Shown here piece after piece: positions 30,664-39,912 of a stretch of DNA of 64,000 nt. The notes below the pieces were generated by a model. The model saw nothing but the letters and a program-made list of their open reading frames with translations. It had not been told where the DNA came from and ran no database searches. Position 1 is the first letter of the stretch. Each line of letters starts with the position of its first letter. Made by a program: the position numbers and the translations under genes. Source of the stretch: CAXBGS01 sp963975425 (GTDB lineage Bacteria > Planctomycetota > Planctomycetia > Pirellulales > Pirellulaceae); assembly GCA_963975425.1 (NCBI GenBank), contig CAXBGS010000001.1, positions 868,001 through 932,000 on the forward strand, in the 5' to 3' direction.

Positions 30664-30782
30664 CGTCGACTCGTGTGTTCGGAAGAAAGCCCGATCGTTG
30701 GTTGTACCGCCTGGGATCCTCTGGCGTCAAACACTTCTTATGCTCGATGGCATTTCTGTAACCTTGGGCGAATTGGGGGCGG

Positions 30783-31277
30783 CTACCCGATCCAAAATCC
30801 CAGCGCGTCTGACAATTGCTCTTCGTCCAGGAACTCATGAGCCTGCAATTCGTCGGCAACCGCCGCGATCGCCGCCCAACACGGCTGGCATTGGATTCGT
30901 GCATGCAGATCGACGACCACGCGTTCCAACAACCTGGTTCTCTGGCGAGGATCGGCGGCGAGTCGTTCGGCACACGACCAGGCCAGCCGCCAGTCATCTT
31001 GCCAGGGTCCGTAGTGGGCGGGATGAAGCGGCTCGCCGCGATAAATCATCTCGGCGACGGGACCGGCCAAGACCGTCATCACCTCACGCATCCGCTGCCA
31101 GTCGCAAGCATCATCGACGGGTCCCCAGTTGACCCTGCAGTCACCGAATCGAGCGGGCAAGTCGTCATCACCGCCTAGCTGGACCGATTCAATACGAGCG
31201 CCCAGTGCATAGCCAATCGCCGCGTGTCCGGCCTCGTGGTACGCGGTCAAAACATCGTCGTCATCCATCCCGTTCAT
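30783..31277 (-). CDS. Stand-alone M41 (FtsH-type) peptidase domain
   Basis: A 164-aa protein matching only the zinc-peptidase part of FtsH. Visible are HEAGH (zinc His pair and catalytic Glu, in TAYHEAGHAAIGYALG), LAGPVAEMIYRGE corresponding to FtsH's GGRxAEEIxFGE, and DDWRLAW, whose Asp matches the third zinc ligand. There is no AAA+ ATPase module, membrane helix or signal peptide. ATG 31277 has GCGGAAA upstream. It is divergent from the alcohol dehydrogenase with an 86-base spacer. All catalytic residues appear intact; without an unfoldase it may cut short or unfolded peptides or work with another ATPase. Confidence 0.82.
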   Translation of the reverse strand: MNGMDDDDVLTAYHEAGHAAIGYALGARIESVQLGGDDDLPARFGDCRVNWGPVDDACDWQRMREVMTVLAGPVAEMIYRGEPLHPAHYGPWQDDWRLAWSCAERLAADPRQRTRLLERVVVDLHARIQCQPCWAAIAAVADELQAHEFLDEEQLSDALGFWIG

Positions 31278-31363
31278 TTTTTTCCGCTTGTGCTAAACTG
31301 TCGTCCTCGCTGGAACCCATCCGCAGAATTTGCGGACACATAGAAAACGATAGAGAGTACGTG

Positions 31364-32401
31364 ATGAAAGCGTTGCTGTTGACCGAGTACAAACAAATGG
31401 AAGTGACCGACGTTGATGAGCCGGAAGTCGGCCCCAACGACGTCTTGGTTCAAGTCGAAGCGTGCGGAATTTGCGGAAGCGATATTCACGGCTATGACGG
31501 CAGCACCGGCCGACGCATTCCACCGCTGGTGATGGGGCACGAAGCGGCCGGCATTGTGGTGGGCACTGGTGAAAATGTAACCGATCTGCCCGACGGGACT
31601 CGTGTGACGTTTGATTCGATGGTGTCGTGCGGCAACTGTGATTTCTGCCGCGATGGTCACGGAAACCTGTGCGACAACCGCATGGTACTGGGTGTGTCGT
31701 GCGGCGAGTACCGGCGACACGGTGCCTTTGCCGAACGCATCAGCGTGCCGCGACGGATCGTTTATCGTCTGCCCGATTCGCTGCCGTTTGAACACGCCGC
31801 ACTGGTCGAAGCGGTCTCGGTCGCCGTCCACGCCGCCAACGTGACTCCGATCACACTTGGCGATACCGCCGTTGTGGTGGGCGCCGGTATGATCGGGTTG
31901 CTCACCCTGCAGGCCGCGCGCGCTGCGGGCGCCTCGCAAATCATCGCCGTCGACTTGAACGAGAAACGGCTGGCGGTTGCAAAGGAACTGGGCGCCGATG
32001 TCGTTCTGCGAGGTGATCAATGCGATGTGCCCGCGGAAGTGCGAAAGCTAACCGGTGGTCGCGGAGCCGACGTCGCGTTGGAAGTCGTGGGCGCCACGCC
32101 CACCGTCCAAACCGCGATCGAATCGGTTCGCAAAGGTGGCAACGTTACGTTAGTCGGCAATGTCTCGCCGACAATCGAGTTGCCTTTGCAATCCGTCGTG
32201 ACACGTGAGATCTCACTTCATGGGACGTGCGGATGTAACGGCGAGTACCCGCAATGCATCGACTTGATGAACCGTGGGATCATCAATGTCGCGCCACTGA
32301 TCACCGCGAAAATCAAGTTGGCGGATTCGCCAACGTGGTTCGAACGACTGCACGCCGGCGACCCCGAACAAATGAAAGTTGTCGTCTGTCCACAACAATG
32401 A
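31364..32401 (+). CDS. Zinc-dependent medium-chain alcohol/polyol dehydrogenase
   Basis: A 345-aa MDR dehydrogenase. Catalytic-zinc residues are Cys in CGICGSDIHGYDG and the GHE in VMGHEAAG; structural zinc is bound by the four Cys of CGNCDFCRDGHGNLC. The NAD-binding Rossmann motif is VVVGAGMIGLLTLQAARAAGA, with IIAVDLNEKR after beta-2 suggesting NAD(H). This pattern fits sorbitol, threonine or galactitol-phosphate dehydrogenase-like enzymes; I cannot choose among them. ATG 31364 is used (AGAGAG nine bases upstream); an in-frame extension upstream is not conserved. Confidence 0.9.
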   Translation: MKALLLTEYKQMEVTDVDEPEVGPNDVLVQVEACGICGSDIHGYDGSTGRRIPPLVMGHEAAGIVVGTGENVTDLPDGTRVTFDSMVSCGNCDFCRDGHGNLCDNRMVLGVSCGEYRRHGAFAERISVPRRIVYRLPDSLPFEHAALVEAVSVAVHAANVTPITLGDTAVVVGAGMIGLLTLQAARAAGASQIIAVDLNEKRLAVAKELGADVVLRGDQCDVPAEVRKLTGGRGADVALEVVGATPTVQTAIESVRKGGNVTLVGNVSPTIELPLQSVVTREISLHGTCGCNGEYPQCIDLMNRGIINVAPLITAKIKLADSPTWFERLHAGDPEQMKVVVCPQQ

Positions 32402-32472
32402 TCGCACGCACGTCGTCCTCACCGTTGATGATGCACCGGTTGCTGGTGCGTCGGTTGAGATCACCGGCGGCA

Positions 32473-33387
32473 TCAACCGAGTGATTCCGCGGACGAATGC
32501 CGCTTGACCATCACCACTTCGGTGCGATCGGTGCTCAGTATCACTTCATCGATAAAACTGGTGATCAACAGCCAACCGCGGCATTGTTCGAGCTGGAATG
32601 ATGCGGGCGTCCCGGGCGCCGGTGTCGTCCGCACCATCGGACCGTCGCCTTCGTGCGAAACCGAAATCCGCGTGTCAGCGTCGCCGACGGACACTTTCAA
32701 CCGGACGGCCCGTTTGACATGCGGTGCGCCACCGAATTCGTTGACGAGTGACCGATCACTCGATTCGTCGCCGACCAATAGTGATGCGACGCGTTCGTCT
32801 TCGTCGGTCAGTTCTAAGTTGCCATAGCAGATGGCGTTGAAGATCGCGCTGGCGACGGCGGTGCCGATTCGCATCCGATCACACGGCCCCATCGACGCCG
32901 AAGCGGACATGACTTCCGTCAAAAAGCGGGCCGCCGGCTCGATCGCTGCGATGCGACTTTCCAGCTTGAAGTAGAACTCGGGTGATCGAAGGCGGCCGGG
33001 CACATTTCGATACGTTTGATCGGCGTTGGAAATCGCGATGGCGCGACGTACAACGGTCAAGAGCAACGTCGCTACCGACGCCTTGGGGACAAAGTTGACC
33101 GCACCGTTTGCCAACGCGTCGGCCGCTAAACTCTCCGAGCCATGTGCGGTGGCCAAGATGACCGGGATTTCTGGATTCGCTTTGACAACGCGGCGAACCA
33201 GTTCCTCACCATCCATTTCCGGCATTTGCAAGTCCGTCACGATCGCATCGGGACGCTGGGCGTTCATTCGGTCGATGGCTTCGCATCCGTTCGCGGCGGC
33301 AATGACGTCATACCCGCCACGTTGCAACAGCGAACACATCATGGCACGATCGGTCGCGCTGTCTTCGACTAATAAGATCGTGCTCAT
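32473..33387 (-). CDS. Response regulator with degenerate RsbW-like ATPase domain
   Basis: A 304-aa regulator. Residues 1-120 are a complete receiver: acidic ED in LLVEDSATDR, phosphoacceptor Asp in IVTDLQMPEMDG, Thr in ILATAHG and Lys in FVPKAS. Residues about 150-300 resemble an anti-sigma-type HATPase domain, ending in RGWLLITSFIDEVILS. In RsbW-type kinases the N-box is E-E-A-x-x-N-A; here it is AVASAIFNAICYGNLEL, keeping Asn but lacking the Glu residues, and the D-x-G-x-G box reads SHEGDG. The domain may bind but probably does not hydrolyse ATP. The ATG at 33387 has GGAG upstream. No cognate sigma or anti-sigma gene is adjacent. Confidence 0.78.
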   Translation of the reverse strand: MSTILLVEDSATDRAMMCSLLQRGGYDVIAAANGCEAIDRMNAQRPDAIVTDLQMPEMDGEELVRRVVKANPEIPVILATAHGSESLAADALANGAVNFVPKASVATLLLTVVRRAIAISNADQTYRNVPGRLRSPEFYFKLESRIAAIEPAARFLTEVMSASASMGPCDRMRIGTAVASAIFNAICYGNLELTDEDERVASLLVGDESSDRSLVNEFGGAPHVKRAVRLKVSVGDADTRISVSHEGDGPMVRTTPAPGTPASFQLEQCRGWLLITSFIDEVILSTDRTEVVMVKRHSSAESLG

Positions 33388-33573
33388 CAAATCGTTTCTC
33401 CGCCGTCAACTGTTGAACATATTCACCATCGCGACTGATCACGCCTCGATGACGATGAACCGCTATCTAATAATCGTCGTCAATCCGCTATGCTGGCCGC
33501 ACCAATTTCCTGGTCACATCTCCGTTGCGACCACAAGCCAAGCCTTTCGCTCGTTCCAAAAGGTCGTGCAACC

Positions 33574-35166
33574 ATGCGGCGAATCTTTGTCTACGGTGTT
33601 CTTATTCTAGTCATTGCGTCGATCGTTGCGGCAGCATACGAACCCCGGTTGCTTTGGAGCTGGGTGCTGTTGGGACCGATCGTTGCGCTCGGCATCTATG
33701 ACATGATTCAAGTCAAACACGCGATTCCTCGCAACTTTCCGGCGCTTGGACACATGCGATATCTGTTCGAGGCGATTCGCCCCGAGATTTACCAGTATTT
33801 TGTCGAAAGTGATACCGACGGCGTCCCTTTCGATCGCGATCAACGGTCGCTGGTCTATCAACGTGCCAAAGATGTTCGCGACACAATTCCGTTTGGGACC
33901 AAAGAAGATGTGTACGAAGCGGGATACGAATGGGTGAACCACTCGATGTCTCCGGTGCATAATTCGAAAGAGGACATGCGAGTCGTGATCGGCGGGCCCG
34001 ATTGTACGCAGCCCTATTCGGCCAGCCTGCTGAATATTTCCGCAATGAGTTATGGGTCGCTCAGCAAACACGCGATTCTGGCACTCAGCGAAGGTGCGAA
34101 GATCGGCGGATTCGCTCACAATACCGGCGAAGGCGGCGTCAGCCCCCATCACATTCAAGGCGGTGGTGACTTGATCTGGCAAATCGGCACCGGCTATTTC
34201 GGCTGTCGCAACCCCGACGGCACGTTCTTTGACGAACAGTTTCAATACACGTCGCGTCAGCCGTACATCAAGATGATCGAGCTGAAACTTTCACAAGGCG
34301 CCAAGCCTGGACACGGAGGAATCTTGCCCGGCGTGAAAGTCACCAAAGAAATTTCGGAAATCCGCAAAGTCCCGATCGGGCAAACCGTCTACTCGCCTCC
34401 GGGACATTCCGCGTTCGATTCACCGATCGGATTGCTGAAATTCATCGGCCAGTTGCGTGAACTCAGCGACGGCAAGCCGATCGGTTTCAAGCTGTGCGTG
34501 GGAAAGCGCCGAGAGTTCCTGGCCGTTTGCAAAGCGATGGTCGAAACCGGAATCACGCCGGATTTTATTTCGGTCGATGGTGGCGAAGGCGGAACCGGTG
34601 CGGCGCCGCTGGAATTCTCAAATCATATCGGCGCTCCGTTGGTCGAAGGCTTGATCTTCGTTCACAACGCGCTGGTCGGATTCGACGTGCGCGACAAGAT
34701 CAAGATTCTTGCCAGCGGGAAAGTGACCACCGGATTCGCCGTTATGAAACGCTTGGCACTCGGCGCCGACGCCTGCTATTCGGCGCGCGGCATGATGATG
34801 GCACTTGGCTGCATCCAAGCATTGAAATGCAACAGCAACCATTGTCCGGTCGGGGTCGCGACCAGCAACCCGGAATTGATGGCCGGCCTTGTTCCTTCAC
34901 ACAAGAAACTTCGCGTCGCCAACTTTCACAAAGAAACGATGAAGAGTCTTGCCGAGATGCTCGGGGCGGTTGGGCTCAACAACCCGGCCGACTTGCGGCC
35001 ATGGCATGTGGTTCACCGAACATCGCCGACCGAGATCAAACATTATGGCGAACTGTACGACTTTCTGGCTCCCGGCGATTTGCTGCGCAGTCCGCTGCCG
35101 CTTGCCTATGAACGAGCCTGCAACGCCGCATCGGCGACCACGTTCGCCCACAATGGCGATCATTGA
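33574..35166 (+). CDS. FMN-binding glutamate-synthase-like protein
   Basis: A 530-aa protein with two N-terminal membrane segments (IFVYGVLILVIASIVAAAYEP... and LLWSWVLLGPIVALGIYD) followed by the GltB central/FMN domain of glutamate synthase. Landmarks are SAMSYGSLSKHAILALSEGAK-type start, GAKPGHGGILPGVKVT, SVDGGEGGTGAAPLEFS and the CNSNHCPVGVAT cysteine segment. The glutamine amidotransferase and C-terminal domains of GltB are absent, as in the stand-alone 'FMN-binding glutamate synthase family' whose physiological reaction is unclear. ATG 33574 has AAAGG upstream. It converges with the next gene, with 22 bases between stops. Confidence 0.88.
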   Translation: MRRIFVYGVLILVIASIVAAAYEPRLLWSWVLLGPIVALGIYDMIQVKHAIPRNFPALGHMRYLFEAIRPEIYQYFVESDTDGVPFDRDQRSLVYQRAKDVRDTIPFGTKEDVYEAGYEWVNHSMSPVHNSKEDMRVVIGGPDCTQPYSASLLNISAMSYGSLSKHAILALSEGAKIGGFAHNTGEGGVSPHHIQGGGDLIWQIGTGYFGCRNPDGTFFDEQFQYTSRQPYIKMIELKLSQGAKPGHGGILPGVKVTKEISEIRKVPIGQTVYSPPGHSAFDSPIGLLKFIGQLRELSDGKPIGFKLCVGKRREFLAVCKAMVETGITPDFISVDGGEGGTGAAPLEFSNHIGAPLVEGLIFVHNALVGFDVRDKIKILASGKVTTGFAVMKRLALGADACYSARGMMMALGCIQALKCNSNHCPVGVATSNPELMAGLVPSHKKLRVANFHKETMKSLAEMLGAVGLNNPADLRPWHVVHRTSPTEIKHYGELYDFLAPGDLLRSPLPLAYERACNAASATTFAHNGDH

Positions 35167-35188
35167 CCGTGTTTTTTTTCCGGCCCAA

Positions 35189-37633
35189 TCACTTGTGGGT
35201 GGAACTGCTCGCGATCCGAGGATGAGGACTCGCCGTCGACAGCCTTAGCAGTCTCGCTCTGGCATGCTCGCCCAAGACATGCAACACGGTGCCCACGGGC
35301 AGCAACTGCTGCAACTGCGCGACCGAGACGTCTCGATTGACAATCAACATCGAATCACGATTGTTACGGGCAAAATCCTGCAAACGATTTACATCCGGAT
35401 GATCAACATGAACCACGTCGTTTCGTTCGAGGTAAAACGGAACCTCAGAAAATTCAAACGAGACAGTCGCCATCGGCAGTCGTCGATCCCGCTTCAGCGG
35501 AACAGACAACGCTGACGCCGTCCCGACGATCGAACGATTGCGACTATAAGCGGGAACGAATTGGTGCATGACCATGATGGCAAGGCAACATGAGAGCGTA
35601 TTTGTCAGAATCCAGCCACGGCGACCGTCGGCGCTCCCGTCAAACAACAAGAGAAACGCAAACAGAGTCGTGATCCAGAAAAGTCCCCAAAACATCGCGG
35701 TCGTGATGGAGACATACCCGCTCGTGGATCCGTAGACGGCAAAACCAACTCCGATGATGCATGTTGTCACAACCGCTAGCGGAACGGACCAAGACGTAAC
35801 AAAGCGGAAGTGCTGCGATTCTTTGGGCGAACGGAGAATCTGTTCCAGATAGTGCCCCATCATCAACGCCAAGGGCGGCGCCGCGGGCAAGAGATAGGTC
35901 GGCAGCTTGCAACCCGATAGCGAAAAAAACAGAAAGCACCATCCAGCTGTCAACAATAAGAATCCGATAATCGGCGGCCGCCGCTTGCTTAAATCGGGAT
36001 CACGACTGAGTAAGAACCTGCAATACGGGATCGACATGAACGACCATGGGTGTCCGGCCACAAGCAGTACCGGCACAAAAAACCAAATCGGTTTTGGATG
36101 AAAACCGCCAGCGAAACTTTGCAAGTGATGCCGCACCAAGAATTCGGGAATGAATTGTCCATCTTGCAGTGCGACCGCAATCAGCCAGGGTGCCGAAACC
36201 ATGACAATGATTCCGAGATGCAGGACGTAGTACCACCACCGCGGCTTCGCGCAACGATTCGTTAACCACGTGAACGCGATCACCGGCGGCAACCAAAGCA
36301 CCCAGCCGACCGGCCCCTTTGTCAGGAAGGACAAAGCACAAAAGATCGCCGATGCAATCCACCAACCGGGATTGACATCCGATCCACCAATCGCCTCGTA
36401 CGCTGCAAAAATTGCAAGCGTGACCCACAGCGTAAAAACCCCATCGATCAGCAGATATCGACTGAGAAACGCGAATCCTGCCGATACCATCAGCACCACG
36501 CCAGAGATCACGCCGGCACGACGCCCCAGGGTGCGAATGCCGAACCACATCGTGGCGGCCAGCGTCGCCAGTGCGGCGCAGCCGGGTACAAGGCGCGCAG
36601 ACCACTCGGTGACACCGCACAACAAGTAACTGATCGCGCACAACCAATACGTTAGCGGTGGCTTATCGTAATAGGGCAAAAAGTTGAGCTTCGGCAGCAC
36701 CCAATCACCGGTCACGAGCATCTCACGAGGAATCTCTGCGTACCGTGTCTCGTCACGGTCGATCAGGGGATATCCCAAGTTAGCGAGAATGAAAACAGCC
36801 GCCAGCAGCAACAGCAATAGCGGAGCCCATCGTAGCCGTGTGTCGCCACCGAGGATCGAAGATGTTCGTTTTTGTTTCCCATCGTGACTTTTCCCCGGAA
36901 ACTGTATCTCGTTCCACCAATGACGCAGCAGACCGCAAAACACCGCAGGAATATGACGGACCGAAACCGTACTGTCACCGTCGGTTCGCGAGCGATGAGA
37001 TACACCCACCTCAACGATCGACAGATGCCTTGCTTTCGCCTGAATCAACAACTCGGAATTGATCAAGAATCCCTCCGTCGACACGACAAAGCTTTGGACG
37101 TGTTCGCGGCGAAACATCTTGAATGCACAATCGATGTCTCGCACTTGTATCCCGAGCAAGCATCTCGCAATCACGTTGTAAACACGGGAATACAAACAGC
37201 GAAGTGAAGTGTCTTTGCGATCGATTCGATACCCACAGACCACATCGTATGAATTGGACAAAAAAACAAAGCGGTCCAGTTCGCGAAGATCGAACTGGCA
37301 ATCGGAATCGGTGAAGGCGACAAGCGGTTTGGATGCAGCGGAGAAACCGGTCCGGAGCGCCGCGCCGTAACCACGATTCACTGCGTGCCGAATCAATCGC
37401 ACCGCAAGATTGGTTTTCGCCAGTGATGAAACGACTTGCTCCGTACCGTCACTGCTGCCGTCATCGACGACGATGATTTCGTAGTCGATGCCCAAACCTC
37501 GAAGCGCCGTATCCGCTTCATCGATCGCTCGCGCGATGGCTTCCACTTCGTTCCAGGCGGGAAGAATTAGCGAGATGCCCTTGGCGTGTTGTTCACTCGG
37601 CACCAAAGACGAACCGTTCGACATCCAATTCAT
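35189..37633 (-). CDS. GT2-GT39 fusion glycosyltransferase
   Basis: An 814-aa protein in one frame. Residues about 15-235 are a dolichyl-phosphate-mannose-synthase-like GT2 domain: ISLILPAWNE, IIVVDDGSSDGTE, FTDSDCQFD and a later RTDGDST loop. From about 265 it becomes a polytopic GT39/ArnT-PMT-like domain: the periplasmic DRDETRYAEIPREM motif (catalytic Asp-Glu type) followed by about ten membrane segments and a C-terminal soluble tail. A GT2 that loads a sugar onto a polyprenyl carrier fused to the enzyme that uses it is a plausible logic. ATG 37633 is chosen because AAGGAAG lies about seven bases upstream; longer starts to 37726 are possible. Confidence 0.87.
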   Translation of the reverse strand: MNWMSNGSSLVPSEQHAKGISLILPAWNEVEAIARAIDEADTALRGLGIDYEIIVVDDGSSDGTEQVVSSLAKTNLAVRLIRHAVNRGYGAALRTGFSAASKPLVAFTDSDCQFDLRELDRFVFLSNSYDVVCGYRIDRKDTSLRCLYSRVYNVIARCLLGIQVRDIDCAFKMFRREHVQSFVVSTEGFLINSELLIQAKARHLSIVEVGVSHRSRTDGDSTVSVRHIPAVFCGLLRHWWNEIQFPGKSHDGKQKRTSSILGGDTRLRWAPLLLLLLAAVFILANLGYPLIDRDETRYAEIPREMLVTGDWVLPKLNFLPYYDKPPLTYWLCAISYLLCGVTEWSARLVPGCAALATLAATMWFGIRTLGRRAGVISGVVLMVSAGFAFLSRYLLIDGVFTLWVTLAIFAAYEAIGGSDVNPGWWIASAIFCALSFLTKGPVGWVLWLPPVIAFTWLTNRCAKPRWWYYVLHLGIIVMVSAPWLIAVALQDGQFIPEFLVRHHLQSFAGGFHPKPIWFFVPVLLVAGHPWSFMSIPYCRFLLSRDPDLSKRRPPIIGFLLLTAGWCFLFFSLSGCKLPTYLLPAAPPLALMMGHYLEQILRSPKESQHFRFVTSWSVPLAVVTTCIIGVGFAVYGSTSGYVSITTAMFWGLFWITTLFAFLLLFDGSADGRRGWILTNTLSCCLAIMVMHQFVPAYSRNRSIVGTASALSVPLKRDRRLPMATVSFEFSEVPFYLERNDVVHVDHPDVNRLQDFARNNRDSMLIVNRDVSVAQLQQLLPVGTVLHVLGEHARARLLRLSTASPHPRIASSSTHK

Positions 37634-37741
37634 TGCGTACTTCCTTGCACTCGGTAAGTGATCCATTGCACCGATACTTGAAACTACGGCCCCCTGCATC
37701 CGATCGCAACACCAGTTACTATTCATTTAGTAATTAAGTCG

Positions 37742-38782
37742 CTAGCGGCGGATTTGCGTGGTGACAGGTTTCCGAACGGTATACGTCAACAAGTGTTCAA
37801 CTGGGGAGAAGAACGACACGTACAACTCTTCCTGGCGAATCGCCAGCCAACAGTATCCGGGTGTTGATTTGGCATAAATCGTTTGGTCAATCCACGAGGT
37901 GCTACGCAGCTTTGACCCCGCGCCGCTGACAAGTTGCAGCCACCCTTGATGCGAATCAATTAACTGCAAATCATGATCGTGTCCCGACACATACACGTCG
38001 ACGCCGTACTGCCGAAACAACTCTGACAGCGTCTCGCGGATCGAAACCGACGCATCGTGTCGACCGCCGCTGATAGCGGGGTGATGGCCCATCACAATCT
38101 TCCAATGTGCATCACTGTTGGCTAGTTCTTCTCGCAGCCAATTCAGTTGCTCGTTTGCGGATGGATGTCGTTCGGCGATGGGCACCGTGTCGATGACGAA
38201 AACGTCCACCGTCTCGGTTCCGATTGACTGGGAAAATCGGTAGTACGCATTTGGCATTTTCCATCGCGAACTCAGTCGTGAGTACTGAACCTGTGCGTCG
38301 ACATTGCCATAGTGATCATGATTTCCGAGACACACATAGAACGGCATGTCGAAGTCGTCTTTGCCGAACAGTTGTTCAAAATCGACTTGAAATCGAGGGT
38401 CAAGCATCGACGTCACGCCGGCTTCGTAAAAATTGTCTCCCGCCAAGAAAACCGCATCCACTCGCGAGGCCGACCTTCGCCGCCGCATTGCGTTGACAAC
38501 GTCGCTGCGCCGCGGGGAATCCTTTCCGGTGTCACCGACCACAAAAATACTGAACTCGTTATCGTCGCCGGTCGGTAGAGGCAACTGTCCCGGCGCGATC
38601 CGCCGAGCCCCATGCGTAACGATGATGACACCGTTGTAAGCGGCCACGCGAAAGGCGATATATCCTGCGAGAACGAGGCCAACCAACACGACCATCACGG
38701 ATCTGCGTTTCAACGCTCGACGCACCATTGATCGCAATGCCGAGCGTTTCCGTTCGTGTCCGTTCACACTTGACTCTTCCAT
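37742..38782 (-). CDS. Membrane-anchored metallophosphoesterase (purple acid phosphatase-like)
   Basis: A 346-aa calcineurin-like phosphoesterase. An N-terminal membrane anchor (VMVVLVGLVLAGYIAFRVA) precedes the catalytic domain with all metal-binding blocks: VVGDTG, LAGDNFY, LGNHDHYG, MGHHP and VSGHDHD. The GDNFY and GHHP spellings are those of tartrate-resistant acid phosphatase (ACP5-like) proteins. The ATG at 38782 has AAGGA eight bases upstream (a GTG three bases earlier is possible). Substrate unknown. Confidence 0.88.
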   Translation of the reverse strand: MEESSVNGHERKRSALRSMVRRALKRRSVMVVLVGLVLAGYIAFRVAAYNGVIIVTHGARRIAPGQLPLPTGDDNEFSIFVVGDTGKDSPRRSDVVNAMRRRRSASRVDAVFLAGDNFYEAGVTSMLDPRFQVDFEQLFGKDDFDMPFYVCLGNHDHYGNVDAQVQYSRLSSRWKMPNAYYRFSQSIGTETVDVFVIDTVPIAERHPSANEQLNWLREELANSDAHWKIVMGHHPAISGGRHDASVSIRETLSELFRQYGVDVYVSGHDHDLQLIDSHQGWLQLVSGAGSKLRSTSWIDQTIYAKSTPGYCWLAIRQEELYVSFFSPVEHLLTYTVRKPVTTQIRR

Positions 38783-38844
38783 CACCTATATCCTTAGTAG
38801 TTCAGCCGTCGGCAACGCTCGGACAGCGATCGATGCTTTGCAGT

Positions 38845-39912
38845 TCAGTGATGGGACTCAGTCCACTCGTCGAAATCGTGACGTTCGTCAAACATTTCAA
38901 AGTCTCGCACGCTGTAGCCCAAATCATGCAGCACCGACGCCGTCCATGCTGGCCATGGCGAAAATCGGCTGCGAGAAGACGCGTGTGAGTTCAAGGGCAA
39001 CCAAACTTGGCTGACACCGACCGAAACCAAGATCAGGGCAACCAACGCAAATCGCCGCCGCGCTGGCGAACACTTTGGTGGGCGTTTTGTCAGCTGGGTT
39101 AATCGCTGGCTGCGCCGAACAATCGCACTGTCGCGACGCCCGAATGCAAGTGATCCGATCGGCATCGCGGCATGACGTTCGGCAACCTTTGCGAGCGTCC
39201 ACAAGTATGCCGATACCCCTGACTTTGTGCGCGCGGCCGCTTCGTCACACAGATATTCTCTGGCCAATGCGGCGTGACGACCGGCAATCCACTGCGCGGG
39301 ATGAAACCAAAACACCGATCCGCAGACACCTTGCAAGAATGTCTGCAGCGGATGATTCCGACGCAAGTGTTCGACCTCGTGTAAGACCATGTGCTGCAGA
39401 ACTTGCGCGTCTTCGCTTAGCGCATACCGAGGCAGAACGATCGTGGGTCGGTGCAATTGCCAACAAAAAGGACCGATCACCTCGTCCGACACCAGCCATC
39501 GAATCTCCGCCGGTAACATCGTCTGTTCAACGGGCAGCGCAGCGATTTCTGCGGGTGTCATCTTCGCACAGCAAGAATTGAGAAACCAAACCAATCGCAA
39601 GCAGTGGACTGCCCGACGTATCACGACGAACGCCAATCCGGCCGACCAAAGGCTGATGCAAATCGTCAACAGCGAACGTTGCGGGTTGAGAAACAGGAGC
39701 ATTTCATGATTCGGCGCTGCGATCCAACGTACGTGGGGTAACAGCAACGCGGAGGCGGTCATCGTCAAAATCACGACAAAGCAAGCCGACCAAAGTTGAC
39801 AGATGGCCTTTGCTTGCCAGAGCCATCTCTCAATCACGGTCGTTGCGGCGATGACGATTCCAACCTGCACGCAGAGACTAGCCAAAATCTCAAAGACAAA
39901 GGCGGCATTCAT
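38845..39912 (-). CDS. M56 (BlaR1/MecR1-like) membrane metallopeptidase
   Basis: A 355-aa protein with four probable membrane segments (FVFEILASLCVQVGIVIAA; ACFVVILTMTASALLL; LLTICISLWSAGLAFVVI; FALVALILVSVGVSQVWL) and the cytoplasmic zinc-peptidase signature LHEVEHLRRNH. BlaR1-type relatives carry a beta-lactam sensor domain at the C terminus; none is present here, where the protein ends about 35 residues after the last helix. Its start overlaps the stop of the BlaI gene by four bases, so the two are one unit: the peptidase should relieve repression by cutting BlaI in response to an unknown cue. Confidence 0.87.
   Translation of the reverse strand: MNAAFVFEILASLCVQVGIVIAATTVIERWLWQAKAICQLWSACFVVILTMTASALLLPHVRWIAAPNHEMLLFLNPQRSLLTICISLWSAGLAFVVIRRAVHCLRLVWFLNSCCAKMTPAEIAALPVEQTMLPAEIRWLVSDEVIGPFCWQLHRPTIVLPRYALSEDAQVLQHMVLHEVEHLRRNHPLQTFLQGVCGSVFWFHPAQWIAGRHAALAREYLCDEAAARTKSGVSAYLWTLAKVAERHAAMPIGSLAFGRRDSAIVRRSQRLTQLTKRPPKCSPARRRFALVALILVSVGVSQVWLPLNSHASSRSRFSPWPAWTASVLHDLGYSVRDFEMFDERHDFDEWTESHH

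Noticed and set aside
31274..32020. A 248-aa minus-strand frame opposite the alcohol dehydrogenase
   Set aside because: Its sequence has many His residues in no pattern, it has no family signature and it lies within the zinc- and NAD-binding coding region of the dehydrogenase.
35173..35182. T run between the glutamate-synthase-like gene and the GT2-GT39 gene, considered as a terminator
   Set aside because: No adequate GC-rich stem lies directly upstream of the T run.
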